Below are positions 29,777 to 39,178 of a stretch of DNA of 64,000 nucleotides, in pieces. Numbering within the stretch: position 1 is the stretch's first letter; each line of letters begins with the position of its first letter. The DNA is from Entamoeba invadens IP1 (Eukaryota > Evosea > Mastigamoebida > Endamoebidae). The stretch lies in contig NW_004443648.1 of NCBI RefSeq assembly GCF_000330505.1, forward strand, positions 673,479-737,478, given 5' to 3'. The notes under the pieces were generated by a model that was not told where the DNA came from, made no database searches, and saw only the letters and a list, made by a program, of their open reading frames with translations. Made by a program: the position numbers and the translations under genes.

Positions 29777-30115
29777 ATGAACGTCATATTGCCTGAACAG
29801 CTCTTGAAGCGCCGTGATGACAATGGTCGCCCCAGTTTTTTAGTCAAATTTTGTGGATTACTTCCCAGTGAAAATCGGTGGGTGACGCTTTCTCCGACGT
29901 TATGTCCTCGTGATGTGATATCAGAAATTTCAAACACACAAATGTATCGAACGCAACGTGGTCTCAAAGTGATAAAAATACTTTCTCAGACGGTTGTTGA
30001 GAATCAAATGTTTTTGTTAGTCCAATGGGATGATGACTCAACTTCATATGTAACACCAGACTTTGTCATTTCGACGAACCCTCTTTTGTTATTGGAGAAG
30101 TGTTGTGAAAAGTAA
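29777..30115 (+). CDS. compact HP1-like protein (chromo plus chromo-shadow)
   Basis: 112 residues from ATG 29777; the frame extends upstream only through a GTG. Residues 8-55 resemble a chromodomain: LLKRRDDNGRPSFLVKFCGL followed by ENRWVT. Residues 67-112 resemble a chromo-shadow domain: KVIKILSQTVVENQMFLLVQWDDD, then YVTPDFV and a final helix (NPLLLLEKCCEK). The hinge is only about 12 residues. In HP1 proteins the chromodomain reads methylated H3K9 and the shadow domain dimerises. Here the first aromatic-cage residue is not evident, while the Trp of NRWV is present. The order and short length support an HP1-like heterochromatin protein, but a domain search is needed to confirm both halves. 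Confidence 0.65.
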   Translation: MNVILPEQLLKRRDDNGRPSFLVKFCGLLPSENRWVTLSPTLCPRDVISEISNTQMYRTQRGLKVIKILSQTVVENQMFLLVQWDDDSTSYVTPDFVISTNPLLLLEKCCEK

Positions 30116-30164
30116 AAAAGTGTTTCTACAAGTTATGTGTTAATTAATTCAGTTGAAGTCTTAA

Positions 30165-30665
30165 TCAATCAAAAAAGTTTTTTAATCCTTTCACACTTTT
30201 TATCGACTTTTTAAAGCCAATGACACCCGGCGCACACTTAAGACCAAATAAGTTTTTCACCATCTCCGGCTCTTCTATTGCTGAATAGACTTTGATACGT
30301 CGTGTTGTCGTACACATCGTGAGGATGTTTCTTAACGCTTCTATCCCTTCATTCGCCTTTCTATAACTGACAATGACGACATACTTGATTAAGTCCTTTT
30401 CAATTGCTCGCATCACAGCATTGAGTCCAAATATCGCGTGGCTCTTAAGCACACGCGCGTGATCCTCCGTACACCCAAAAACACCTTTACCATCGACAAC
30501 GAGTTTCATATTCGCCAAGTCAGTCAAGATGTTTTGTTCGATGGCACCGTCTTCCATCCCCACTAATGGGCGGGTGTATTTCCTTTTTGTTTGTTTGCTT
30601 CGCGCTTTTATTGGCTTTGGTTTTTTTATTTCCATTTTCTCTGATGGTGTCTTGTCGCTCTCCAT
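30165..30665 (-). CDS. L7Ae-fold protein, Rpp38/Pop3-like RNase P/MRP subunit
   Basis: 166 residues from ATG 30665. An AATGAACT promoter element lies 17 bp upstream, supporting this start. The N-terminal 35 residues are Lys/Arg-rich. The L7Ae-like part runs from GLNAVMRAIEKDLIKYVVIV through ALRNILTMCTTTRRIKVYS to GLKCAPGVIGFKKS. The last motif closely follows the 'IGLKCVLALGFKK' segment of Rpp38, and 'GxNxVxRAxEk' matches its first helix. Rpp38/Pop3 binds the RNA of RNase P and MRP in the nucleolus. General L7Ae paralogues such as NHP2 or SNU13 are less likely given the GLKC...FKK end. Confidence 0.65.
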   Translation of the reverse strand: MESDKTPSEKMEIKKPKPIKARSKQTKRKYTRPLVGMEDGAIEQNILTDLANMKLVVDGKGVFGCTEDHARVLKSHAIFGLNAVMRAIEKDLIKYVVIVSYRKANEGIEALRNILTMCTTTRRIKVYSAIEEPEMVKNLFGLKCAPGVIGFKKSIKSVKGLKNFFD

Positions 30666-30681
30666 CACCTCTGGTATTCTA

Positions 30682-30689
30682 AGTTCATT
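30682..30689 (-). promoter_or_regulatory. AATGAACT promoter element of the Rpp38-like gene
   Basis: Full consensus AATGAACT on the minus strand, ending 17 bp before ATG 30665. Confidence 0.55.
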
Positions 30690-31021
30690 CAACTACTTTT
30701 GGGAAGCAAAATTGTATCGCATTGTTCTTCACCCTAAAAATAAAAGTTCAATAAATAGAAATTAATTCACAATATCACATGAACAAATGTGTATTATTTT
30801 TTGGTGTAAATATCTTATTTCAATTTGTTCTCATGTGATATTCAAGTTTAGTAAAACAACTTCAAACCACCACTGAACAACAATTTATTTTAAAATGTTA
30901 TATAAAAACATCGAACCTATTTTACCATTCTATATAATAAAAACAAGTATTATAATGAGTTGATAAACAATAGTAATTAATACTATTTAATTATTATTAT
31001 TAATTCTTTTGACAAGTCATT

Positions 31022-31026
31022 GAACT
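31022..31026 (+). promoter_or_regulatory. GAACT promoter element of the carrier-like gene
   Basis: ATTGAACTGAAAAAA lies 16 bp before ATG 31038. Confidence 0.5.
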
Positions 31027-31037
31027 GAAAAAACACA

Positions 31038-31793
31038 ATGGAAGTGATGAACACACTAATAGGGACTTTTGTCCAGTTTCTGATGGAAAAGCCTTTCACG
31101 GTTCCTTTGGATTCAGCTGTCCACGCGACTATAATGAACGGGAAATCAACTTGTTCCAATTTAAAATATATGTCAAAGCATAACTGTTTATACTCTTCAC
31201 TAACTTTATCACTGGTCAACGCTATTCCTCAAACTCTTTCTCATCAAATATCATCAACACTTGTAAACACAAAAACACGATGCGCAGACAAAGAAGAGAT
31301 TTCTTTATATAAGAAATTGGCACAAAACGCTCTTGCAACGTCTTTGATGTTTCCATTCACGCGGGCACAACTCCTCGCTGAGACTAACCCATTCTCTGTG
31401 GTCCAAGCAAAAGACGTAAATTACATCATACCAAAACCTCTCTACTTTTCAGTCACTCCTTTGTTCTGGAATATAGCGAGAAACAGCACTTTTGTATGTA
31501 CAGATGCACTGGTGTCAAAATACTTGAAGGGCAAATCCAACGTTGTCAGATTCACAACAACAAGCTTGGTGGGCACGCTTGTGTCTTATCCGTTCGAGGT
31601 CGCAATGATTAGATCATTGCACTTGTGCCAAATCCCATCAACGCCATCAAACTTCTTTGTTGGCGTCTCAACCGAACTTTTCAAGAACGTCGCAGTCGCC
31701 GCAGTGATGGGTGTATTCAGCGATTACAACGTGATGAAAAAACAAGAAAAACAGCTCTCACGACTTCAACAGTTTCTCAGAACATGGAAATAG
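31038..31793 (+). CDS. degenerate mitochondrial-carrier-family-like protein
   Basis: A 251-residue protein with several moderately hydrophobic segments and three spaced sites that recall the carrier signature P-x-[DE]-x-x-[KR]: VPLDSAVHA (23-), FPFTRAQLL (near 108) and YPFEVAMIRS (near 192). The spacing of about 85 residues agrees with the threefold carrier repeat, but the acidic or basic partners are missing in each. Such loss is known in MTCH2 and SLC25A46, carriers re-used in the outer mitochondrial membrane. If correct it could sit in the mitosome membrane of Entamoeba. No N-terminal targeting peptide is seen. The family call rests on weak motifs and could be wrong. Confidence 0.45.
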   Translation: MEVMNTLIGTFVQFLMEKPFTVPLDSAVHATIMNGKSTCSNLKYMSKHNCLYSSLTLSLVNAIPQTLSHQISSTLVNTKTRCADKEEISLYKKLAQNALATSLMFPFTRAQLLAETNPFSVVQAKDVNYIIPKPLYFSVTPLFWNIARNSTFVCTDALVSKYLKGKSNVVRFTTTSLVGTLVSYPFEVAMIRSLHLCQIPSTPSNFFVGVSTELFKNVAVAAVMGVFSDYNVMKKQEKQLSRLQQFLRTWK

Positions 31794-31970
31794 TTGGATG
31801 ATTTTTGCGAATTTAAATTTACAACTTTTGTTTTGAAAGAATTCAAATTAAAATATTAAAGTTTTTATATTTTCGATGATGGGACGTTTTTGACTTGTAA
31901 AAACACACCATTTGGTTCAACAAATCAAAAATTGAAAAAATTCGACAAATGAAAAAATCGTTTGGTTTGG

Positions 31971-31975
31971 GAACT
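31971..31975 (+). promoter_or_regulatory. GAACT promoter element of the zinc-finger gene
   Basis: GGGAACTCCAT lies 24 bp before ATG 31995, indicating that the true start is this ATG and not an upstream TTG. Confidence 0.45.
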
Positions 31976-31994
31976 CCATAAAACTCAAAATGTA

Positions 31995-32622
31995 ATGGAT
32001 GTGAACTCCGTCGAAATTTCGATACCGGCGGACTCGACGGTAGAACAACTAGTGCAGGAAGTGACAAACGAAATGCACAGAAATGGGATGCTTCTCCAGT
32101 TCACCGAAATCCCACAACAGTTTGACAAGATCACTGTAAGGGACTTTTTGAGTCGTGGGCTTTCCTTTGTCATCAACGAAACAATCGAAGGAAAAGCCCA
32201 GAAAAACATTTCTCCGTTTCCTCAAAAATTAGGAGAAAAGGTTGAAAAAGAAGACAAAGACGATGTTGTCATTTTTCAAACAGCACAAACCGATGCACAA
32301 GAAGAAGGTTCAGAAGATTACGGATTCACAGGAACACCAGAGGTCTGGAAGCCCCAACATACCATTCAAAGCGATTCAAAAGCACCAAAACCTCCAGTAC
32401 TCGTTGCTGGATCAGAAAAACCAAAGGAGGTATTCACGTGTCATAGTTGTAAAATAAAGAAAGCAATTGCATTTCAAGTGCCCAGTCAACAAGCAGCATA
32501 AGTTCTGCGAGAGGTGTCTTAAGCGCGACTGTGCGTCACAGTGGTGTTGTCTTGTGTGCAACAATATATGTAAATGTTCAAGGTGCAAGTCCCATTCCAA
32601 CACAAGCAACCCCGAGCTCTGA
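31995..32622 (+). pseudogene. CDCA7-type (zf-4CXXC_R1) zinc-finger protein gene, one-base frameshift
   Basis: The first 155 codons encode a ubiquitin-like or acidic N-terminal region, then CHSCKIKK, and the frame soon stops at 32499-32501. From 32463 a second frame continues the same zinc finger: HFKCPVNKQHKFCERC, then a CLVCNNICKCSRCKSH segment and TGA at 32620-32622. Together they follow the zf-4CXXC_R1 layout of CDCA7 (CxxC, C...C, FCxxC, W-C-x2-C-x3-C-x-C-x2-C). One extra A in AAAGAAAGC (32456-32464) accounts for the shift, and the total length is 3n+1. CDCA7 proteins recruit the HELLS remodeller to chromatin in animals and plants. This may be a genuine pseudogene or a base-call error; the tail shows no other decay, which favours an error or a very recent mutation. 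Confidence 0.75.
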
Positions 32623-32955
32623 ATTTTCGTGTTTTCGAGACCCCGTAATATTCTTTCATTCCACCAACTCCTCAATCTCGTTTTGCTAAATAATTTTATA
32701 ACTTTTTGAATTTTTGTTTTTACTTTTTTGATTATTGCACCCCATTCAATGGGGAATTGTGAAAATGAATGATTCTTATTAATTAAACTATTAAGCAAAA
32801 TTTGGTGTTTTATAAAACACTGTTTTAATGCAATAAAAACTAGAAGAATATAACGATTAAAAGAACAATAATTTTTCAAGCCGACAAAAAAAGCGTGATT
32901 GTGTTGATGGAACGACAGAATGGAAGAGGCGAAAAAATGGAGTAAGTACAATGGG
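32623..32955. other. intergenic region
   Basis: Spacer between convergent genes; no feature seen. Confidence 0.5.
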
Positions 32956-33717
32956 TTATTCACTTTTCATTTGAAAAAAGTTGTTCTCATCATCAGCCGA
33001 AATAGTAAAGGGATTGGTCCATGACCTTTTTGGTTTGTCAAATTCCTTGTCCGGACTGATCACTTGCATCAAAAGGGAATCACCGGTAGGTATGTTTGGG
33101 GTATCGAGTGGCGGGATATTGTATTTTTTTAAGACACTGTTGGTGATGACAACTGTCTGGTCTCTGCCAAATCGGTCGTCGACTGCTTGTTGAAAGGCCG
33201 TACCAATTTCGGTTAACTTTTCCATTGTTAAAATATTGCCATTTGGCATTGTTATTGATGAAATTTTGACAAGCTTCTCTGTAAGTTTCGCTTTCTTGGT
33301 TTGTTTGACTGAAAAGGTGAAGCCAGATGCTCGCAAAAGATAGAGAAGTCCGTTGCATATTTGGGCTTCTCGTGTGCGCGTGTACTGTTTGTCATTCATC
33401 CCTTCGACACTCAATGCCTTTTCAGACATCACTTCATCCAAAAACTTCTCGTTAAGTTTTGCTATGGAGTTTTGGTCATAGACGACGTTATCAATCACAA
33501 CATTTTCGGGAAGAAGCATTTTGATTGTTTGTTTTGTTTTTTTCGTCTTTCTGAAACTAATCTGGGCATTTACCTTATTAACCAAAACGTATAGAACGCT
33601 GTTGGTCACCACACTCTCCCCATTTCGTGACATTCGCTTTCTGTTACGTAGTGTTTCTGGATCGGTCAATTGTGTTTTGTTTTTACTTAATTGATCGGCT
33701 GGTTTTGGTTTTTCCAT
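32956..33717 (-). CDS. twin-module protein 1 (unknown ~65-residue repeat family)
   Basis: A 253-residue protein with two copies of one module. Copy 1 is about 39-103 (VTNSVLYVLVNKVNAQISF, KKTKQTIKMLL, YDQNSIAKLNEKF) and copy 2 about 119-183 (ICNGLLYLLRASGFTFSV, KAKLTEKLVKIS, LTMEKLTEIGTAF). Each has a hydrophobic helix with an LL or VL pair, a strand ending in F-x-[FV], a Lys-rich turn, a second strand, and an amphipathic helix. The same layout occurs in the proteins at 50859 and 55684, so this is a paralogous family. The N-terminal 35 residues are Lys/Arg-rich and there is no signal peptide, which suggests a nuclear or cytosolic protein. I recognise no known domain. Confidence 0.75.
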   Translation of the reverse strand: MEKPKPADQLSKNKTQLTDPETLRNRKRMSRNGESVVTNSVLYVLVNKVNAQISFRKTKKTKQTIKMLLPENVVIDNVVYDQNSIAKLNEKFLDEVMSEKALSVEGMNDKQYTRTREAQICNGLLYLLRASGFTFSVKQTKKAKLTEKLVKISSITMPNGNILTMEKLTEIGTAFQQAVDDRFGRDQTVVITNSVLKKYNIPPLDTPNIPTGDSLLMQVISPDKEFDKPKRSWTNPFTISADDENNFFQMKSE

Positions 33718-34221
33718 TATGTTATATTATTTTGAGTTTTGTTTTGTTTGATGCATTTACTTTTTACAAGAAAAAAATGGTTTAAATATAAAAGATTTTG
33801 TATTGTTGAATGATGTTAACATCAATGTTTTTTTACAGAATTTTCTAAACAAAATAAATCGTTTTTCATATTTTCATTTTCAAGATCTTTTTCTCATTTT
33901 TAATTTTTTTTAAAATGTTTTAACAATTATATTTAAGTTTTGTTTATCGAATAATTTACTATTTATATAATAAATTTTAACATTATCATATTTTACTACA
34001 ATTATATTAACTGAATTTAGTTATATCACTTCATTCCAATTTATTTAATTAATTATAATTACAATTTACTATTTGTCATTATGAATTGTTAACAATTTCA
34101 ATTCCAGACATTTTTAAGGAAAAAATTGTATTTTAACAAATTTTTTTAACTGGCAATTAAAATGAATAATAAAGATGAGGGTAAAAAACTTTATTAAACT
34201 ATTAATTAGAAATTGAATTCA
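33718..34221. other. AT-rich divergent intergenic region
   Basis: About 500 bp between twin-module gene 1 (minus) and PTPA (plus). No clear element seen. Confidence 0.5.
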
Positions 34222-35263
34222 ATGGAACCAACACCTCAAACCGTCGTTCCAGAAACTGTCCAAGACACTGTCCCAATAAAAAGAATTAAGCTTCCTTCTG
34301 ACCTTCCCTTTTGGGAGTCGTCTATTGCTTATAACAGACTTTTCCAGACTCTTCATATTTTAAATGACAGTATTAAAAAAATGGAGTTTGACTCGCCCAA
34401 GATAAAGATCACGCCGGTTTGTTATAACACGGACTTTTTAACTTAGAAGTGATATTATTTTGAACAGTAAATTGACTCACTACAAGCACATTACTGAGAT
34501 GGTTAACCAACTTGGACGGTTGAGTGTCTTCATCGACGAAATTCCCCCCGTCAATTTGGAGAAGAGTAGATATGGCAACATTTCCTTCCGTACTTGGCAT
34601 CAGCGCATAGAAAAATACAGTTTAGAGACTTTGCATAAAGCATTGTTACCTGAGGAATTCCATTCATTAATTCCGGAGTTCCACGGCTATTTGATGGATG
34701 CGTTTGGGTCACCAGTACGTATCGACTATGGTAGTGGACACGAGTTACACTTTTTCTGTTGGATCGTCTTATTTGTGACAATCGGTGTGATCAAAGAAGA
34801 GGAATACCCCGCCGTCATTCTCGTCGTGTTCCGAAAGTATTTGTATCTTTGTAGAAAGTTGCAACAAGTCTATCGATTAGAGCCTGCTGGAAGTCATGGG
34901 GTCTGGGGAATTGATGATTACCAATTCCTGCCTTTCCTCTTCGGCTCTGCTCAACTCATTAAACATCCATTCCTCAAGCCAGACTCTATATTAGACAAGA
35001 GTCTTGTCAACTTATACCAAAACAACGATTTCTATTTTGACTGCATTGCTTATATCTATAAAGTCAAAAATAGAGCCCCTTTCTTCGAGTCTTCCCCAGA
35101 CTTATTCAACATTTCTGCGGCTGAAAGCTGGGAAAAGATCAATAAGGGGATGTTTACTAAATACCACGCTGAAGTTCTTGACAAGTTTCCAATCGTCCAA
35201 CATTTCCTTTTTGGTAAGATTCTTCCATTCGAACAACCTAAGAGAGAAGAGCCAAGTAAATAA
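34222..35263 (+). CDS. PP2A activator PTPA (phosphotyrosyl phosphatase activator), two exons
   Basis: A conserved ATP-dependent activator and prolyl isomerase of protein phosphatase 2A. Exons 34222-34416 (65 codons) and 34487-35263 give 323 residues, the normal family length. Exon 1 has the N-terminal helix LPFWESSIAYNRLFQTLHIL. The phase-0 junction creates KITPHITEMVNQLGRLSVFI, leading into DEIPPV. Exon 2 contains RYGNISFRTWHQR, the nucleotide-binding segment RIDYGSGHELHF, LEPAGSHGVWGIDDYQFLPF, GSAQL, YFDCIAYI and FPIVQHFLFGKILPF, all family hallmarks. Unspliced reading meets a TAG at 34444. The cellular role is assembly of active PP2A. Confidence 0.95.
34417..34486 (+). other. intron in PTPA gene
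   Basis: 70 nt with donor GTTTGT and acceptor ACAAG, phase 0. It was chosen over the upstream TTAG and ACAG because only this acceptor keeps the frame and the family helix. Confidence 0.75.
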
Positions 35264-36725
35264 GTCGTATTTGATTATTGTATTATATATAATAATAATT
35301 ATATTATAATAATTATATTAATAATTAATAGTACAGCATTACTAAGGTTGTTCAAACAATTGATTACAAGCACTTAAAACCCGATAATAATTATCGGGTC
35401 AACAACATCATTTTTGTCCAAATATTAATTCATAACTTTGTTATTTGTATCAATAAAAATGCTTTTTCGTTGCATTCCTCTTTTTAATTTTTTTTCATTT
35501 TATTAAAAAAAGAATCAACTTTTATTATTTTTAAATTATAATTATAATAACAGTTTTCACTTTAAATACCAGGTGATAAAATATGTTTTCAATAGTACAT
35601 AATAAGATAGAGACACTCATCATAATAAATAAAAATTATATGTATTTTTATTTACATGACACATGTAAATATTTAACACTTTTTTGTTGTTCTGGTGTTT
35701 GATTACACAACTTTATTACTGGTCAATATTAAAAATTGACTATTATTTGATATAAAGTTGTTATTATCTTGATGTACATGTTACAATCTATCGCCGATAC
35801 GTGTTGTTAATCCATTTTTAAATATCTTTTTTTATAAAATGCTTGTAACTTACATTACATATACACATCAACTTATTTTAAACATTCATTCTAATTTACA
35901 TAATGTGTGTTTTTTGTACAAAATCATTTATCATATAATGTTTGGCTTGTTAAACCAAACACAATCCGTTTGTATTATAGACTCGGTATCTTAGTCTGCA
36001 CGCAAAAATAACATTCAACAACTTCTTTATATCTTTGGTGTTGTCTTTCTAAAATTTTTGTGTTTGTTCTACAATTGTTTTTGTTTATTATCGATTTGAT
36101 ATACTGTCTAACACTTTTTATTAATTATTTATCAAGACCTCCATTATTTTCAACTGTTAATGTTTTTATGTTTTTATCACACCTTATCGAAATATGATAT
36201 ATATGTTAAACGTATAACACATTAAAGTATATAAAAGTTTTCATTATAATACCATTACTTCTAATACCTTTTTATTTCTTATTAGTAAATTTAATCTCAT
36301 TTAAATACTCTTTTCTAATTTTTAACTATTTTATTATTTAACCTCTTTTTTTAATTTCAAAAATTTGTTTGTCTGTCTGTTTATACAATTACTATTTAAA
36401 ACAATAATTAATTCATCAAAAAAAGAGATAATTTATTTAAAATTTTATCTTTTCTTAAGGAACTAAACTTGAATAAAACGATAGTTAATAAAAATTAACT
36501 ATCGTTCGTATTGAAAAATCATCACATTTTATTATTAAGATTAGTAAAAATAATTATATTTATAGTATATTGCTTATTAATAAAATACTATTAAGAAGCG
36601 CAAGAATAACGTACAACTGAAATAAATAAATAAATATATGCGTTAGACAAACATATATATGTAGATAGATGTTTTCAAGTATGAAGAAAAGAGATAAATA
36701 AAATTAAAATTGGAATTATAGAGCA
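35264..36725. other. long AT-rich intergenic region with two palindromes
   Basis: About 1.46 kb between convergent PTPA and HMG-box genes. It holds a near-palindrome CCCGATAAT-A-ATTATCGGG (35380-35398) and a hairpin at 36477-36506. No gene seen. Confidence 0.5.
36477..36506. repeat. perfect 13-bp hairpin
   Basis: AACGATAGTTAAT (36477-36489) and its complement (36494-36506) with a 4-A loop, about 220 bp beyond the end of the HMG-box gene. Function unknown. Confidence 0.65.
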
Positions 36726-37466
36726 TTAGTAAGGAAGTATTCCATTGTCTTTCATGGGATAATCTCTTGGGTAAATATTTTGCTGGATAGGAGTTGATTG
36801 AGGATGTGGAGCGTGTGATAATTTGTTCTTCTTTGCGGACTCGACATATCTATTTTTCTCCAATGGGTCGAGTTTCTTCCACATCTCACTAAGAATAGTT
36901 AACACTTCTTTTCCATTGTATTTTGAACTTAATTCTTCGCGATGCTCTTTACAGAATAAGAGATAGGGATGACAATCTTCTTTAATTTTAGCCTCTTTCT
37001 TCTTCTTTTTACCAATAGTCTCGTCATCACCTAACATTGTGTTTTCTAAGATGGCAGCTTTATAGAAAAGTCTGGTGACTTCTGCAGTCTCTTTACGCCA
37101 CCGTTTCTCGGCCTTTTTCTCGGCACGGTCATCATCGTAGTTTCGTTCTCGGATTAATTTGCGAGTCTTCCATCTGATATATATCTCCTGGGCGATCTCT
37201 TTCAGGTTCTCTTCACGATGATCACCACGAGGTTTGTGCTCGGTGCGTCGTCGCTTTGGTTCTTTGACAGCATAAGGGTCAACTTTTGGAAAGGAAAGCT
37301 CTTTGGGCATCTCGTAGAGTTTCTCGGGCTGCGGGTTACCAATATACCGTACGGGTGCCATTGTCGGATACATCCGGCCATCACCAAGTTGTCCCATCAT
37401 CGGATTGCCCATATCTTGTGGGCGTAAACCCATGTCGTTACCTCGCGGGATATTACGATCGTCCAT
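36726..37466 (-). CDS. HMG-box protein
   Basis: A 246-residue protein. The N terminus is Met/Pro/Gly-rich (about 1-65), followed by a basic region with KRRR. A highly charged helical segment (about 85-140, EIAQEIYIRWKTRKLIRER) comes next. Residues 166-216 form an HMG box: HPYLLFCKEHREELSSKY, then ILSEMWKKLDPLEKNRYVES, with the helix-2 Trp and helix-3 'P-LEK-rY' pattern in place. HMG boxes bend DNA and act as architectural chromatin factors. The C terminus is Pro/Gln/Tyr-rich. No acidic HMGB-like tail is present. The start is ATG 37466. Confidence 0.88.
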   Translation of the reverse strand: MDDRNIPRGNDMGLRPQDMGNPMMGQLGDGRMYPTMAPVRYIGNPQPEKLYEMPKELSFPKVDPYAVKEPKRRRTEHKPRGDHREENLKEIAQEIYIRWKTRKLIRERNYDDDRAEKKAEKRWRKETAEVTRLFYKAAILENTMLGDDETIGKKKKKEAKIKEDCHPYLLFCKEHREELSSKYNGKEVLTILSEMWKKLDPLEKNRYVESAKKNKLSHAPHPQSTPIQQNIYPRDYPMKDNGILPY

Positions 37467-38176
37467 TCGTCTCTTTTTTTTAGTGTTTTCCCGCTTCTTT
37501 TGGAGAAGTTTCTATCATTTTGGTTATCAAAAAGAGACAAATCCAGAGGCGATGTTAATGGGCGAATTAGGGTTTTCTTTTTCACGTGTTTGTCGCGTTC
37601 ATTCGGGTTTTTGTATAGTGTGACCTTGCAAAAAATAAAAAATAGTTAATGTATTATAAATGTACTATATTAAGTACTATATTTTTGAGTTCCCGCTTTC
37701 GCTTTATTAAATGCGCCTTTATTGATTTGAATTATTCGAATTGCATTTATCGATAAGAAGTGAATGACGTATATTGAGTTTAACATTTATATCAAATTAT
37801 GTGTGTTTTAAATACGTTTTTGGTATTTTTGTACTCAATAATAACCATTTTTATAAAATTATTATTTTTAATAATAAATGTAAGTCGATTGATATTTAAT
37901 TGATAATTAAATAATAATTAAATAATAAAATAAATGGCATTTTAGTTCTTTAATCAATGTTATCAATAGACACATTTATTTTTTATAAATTTCTTGTATT
38001 TTTTATATATTTTTTGTTTTCCTGTTCGTTTACATATTTTAAAGCCATTTTTGTTGTTTTAACAATGTTTTCAAAAACATTGATTCGTAAAAACATTTTT
38101 AATAAATAAAATGTTTATTTTAATATAATTTAATATATTTAAAATTTTATTATTGTATGTTTGTTATAATAAACTA
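37467..38176. other. intergenic region
   Basis: About 700 bp upstream of the HMG-box gene, ending at the deleted transposon. The first 150 bp are less AT-rich and likely promoter or 5' UTR; the rest is AT-rich. Confidence 0.45.
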
Positions 38177-38979
38177 TAGTCGGGGGATAAATAGCATAAA
38201 AAAGGGACAAAGGTAGTTAATTTTGATAAATATAATTTTGAAACTATAATTTTTAAAAAATCTATTTAAAGGTCAAAATAAACATAAAATTAAAATATTA
38301 ATTTAAATTATAGTTTTTTAATTTAAAATGATTATAAATTGAAAAATTATAAATTTCTATTTCAAAAATAAACAAAAACACCTCAATTTGTTCACTTAGA
38401 GAAATGTGGAAGTCTAAAACGCAGCACTTTTTGTGAATTGTCTGAAACTTGTTTTGTTAAAGGATTTTCCTTTGTTTTTCCTTTGTTTCGTTTCTTTTCT
38501 GCTCTTCTTCAACTCCAATTGTTTTAATGTTAAAATGGTCTTTCTCTTTTCCTTTCTCAATGGGAATGGTTCAACAACGAAAGATTGAAAGATTTCAACA
38601 AATGATGGATTTTCAGTGATTACCTGACACTTTCAAAAATTGACACTGTTGTTAATTCATTAAACTCTGGCATTTTAACCATATATATCATGAATATATT
38701 GAAATACAATTTTTAAACTGGTTTCTTGTATTTGAATTGCTTTTTTATGTTGATTGCCTGTGGTTGTTTCATCAAGGGTTCCTTTCTCTTCTTCTTCCAT
38801 TGTTTTCAAAGATTGAATAATATCAAAAATAGAAAGTTATGGTTTTCTTTTATTATTTTCAAAGTAGTTAATTGAAAAAACCCTTCTAATACTTTTATGG
38901 TTAAAGAAATTATATTTTATAGTTTTTTACTCGAATTAACTACTTCTGTCCCAAATTAACCCCCTTTATCACCCGACTA
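38177..38979 (-). mobile_element. internally deleted copy of the pogo-like transposon
   Basis: 803 bp flanked by TA (38175-38176 and 38980-38981). Its first ~470 bp match 6345-6817 and its last ~330 bp match 8200-8531 of the complete element with few differences. The join near 38650 lies in 'TTGACACTGTTGTTAATTC', where about 1.38 kb holding the transposase core is missing. It is a non-autonomous derivative that an intact copy could mobilise. Confidence 0.9.
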
Positions 38980-39061
38980 TACATTTAATATTCTTAAAAC
39001 TATTTTAAATTGTTTTAATGATAATTAAATTTGTAATATATGAAAATTAAAATAAATTACA

Positions 39062-39084
39062 TCATGATCAATTGAATCTTAATG
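39062..39084. repeat. target-site duplication, LINE 3' side
   Basis: 23 bp beginning TCATGATCAATTGAATC, identical to 43774-43796. The exact match fits a recent insertion. Confidence 0.9.
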
Positions 39085-39178
39085 ATAATAATAAAGAGTA
39101 AATTATTTGATATAGTTTTCACTTTTAACCTGTTTGCTCTATGGAAGGTTTTCTCCAGACCATATCCACGTCATAGCA

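Larger units (their letters stand above)
30666..31037. other. divergent promoter region with imperfect inverted repeat
   Basis: Between the Rpp38-like (minus) and carrier-like (plus) genes. It holds an inverted repeat, AATATCACATGAACAAAT (30771-30788) against 30823-30842 with a 2-nt difference, and GAACT elements for both genes. Confidence 0.5.

Noticed and set aside
35380..35398. Palindrome considered as a transcription terminator
   Set aside because: Eukaryotic context and a one-base loop; position about 115 bp after PTPA gives no functional link.
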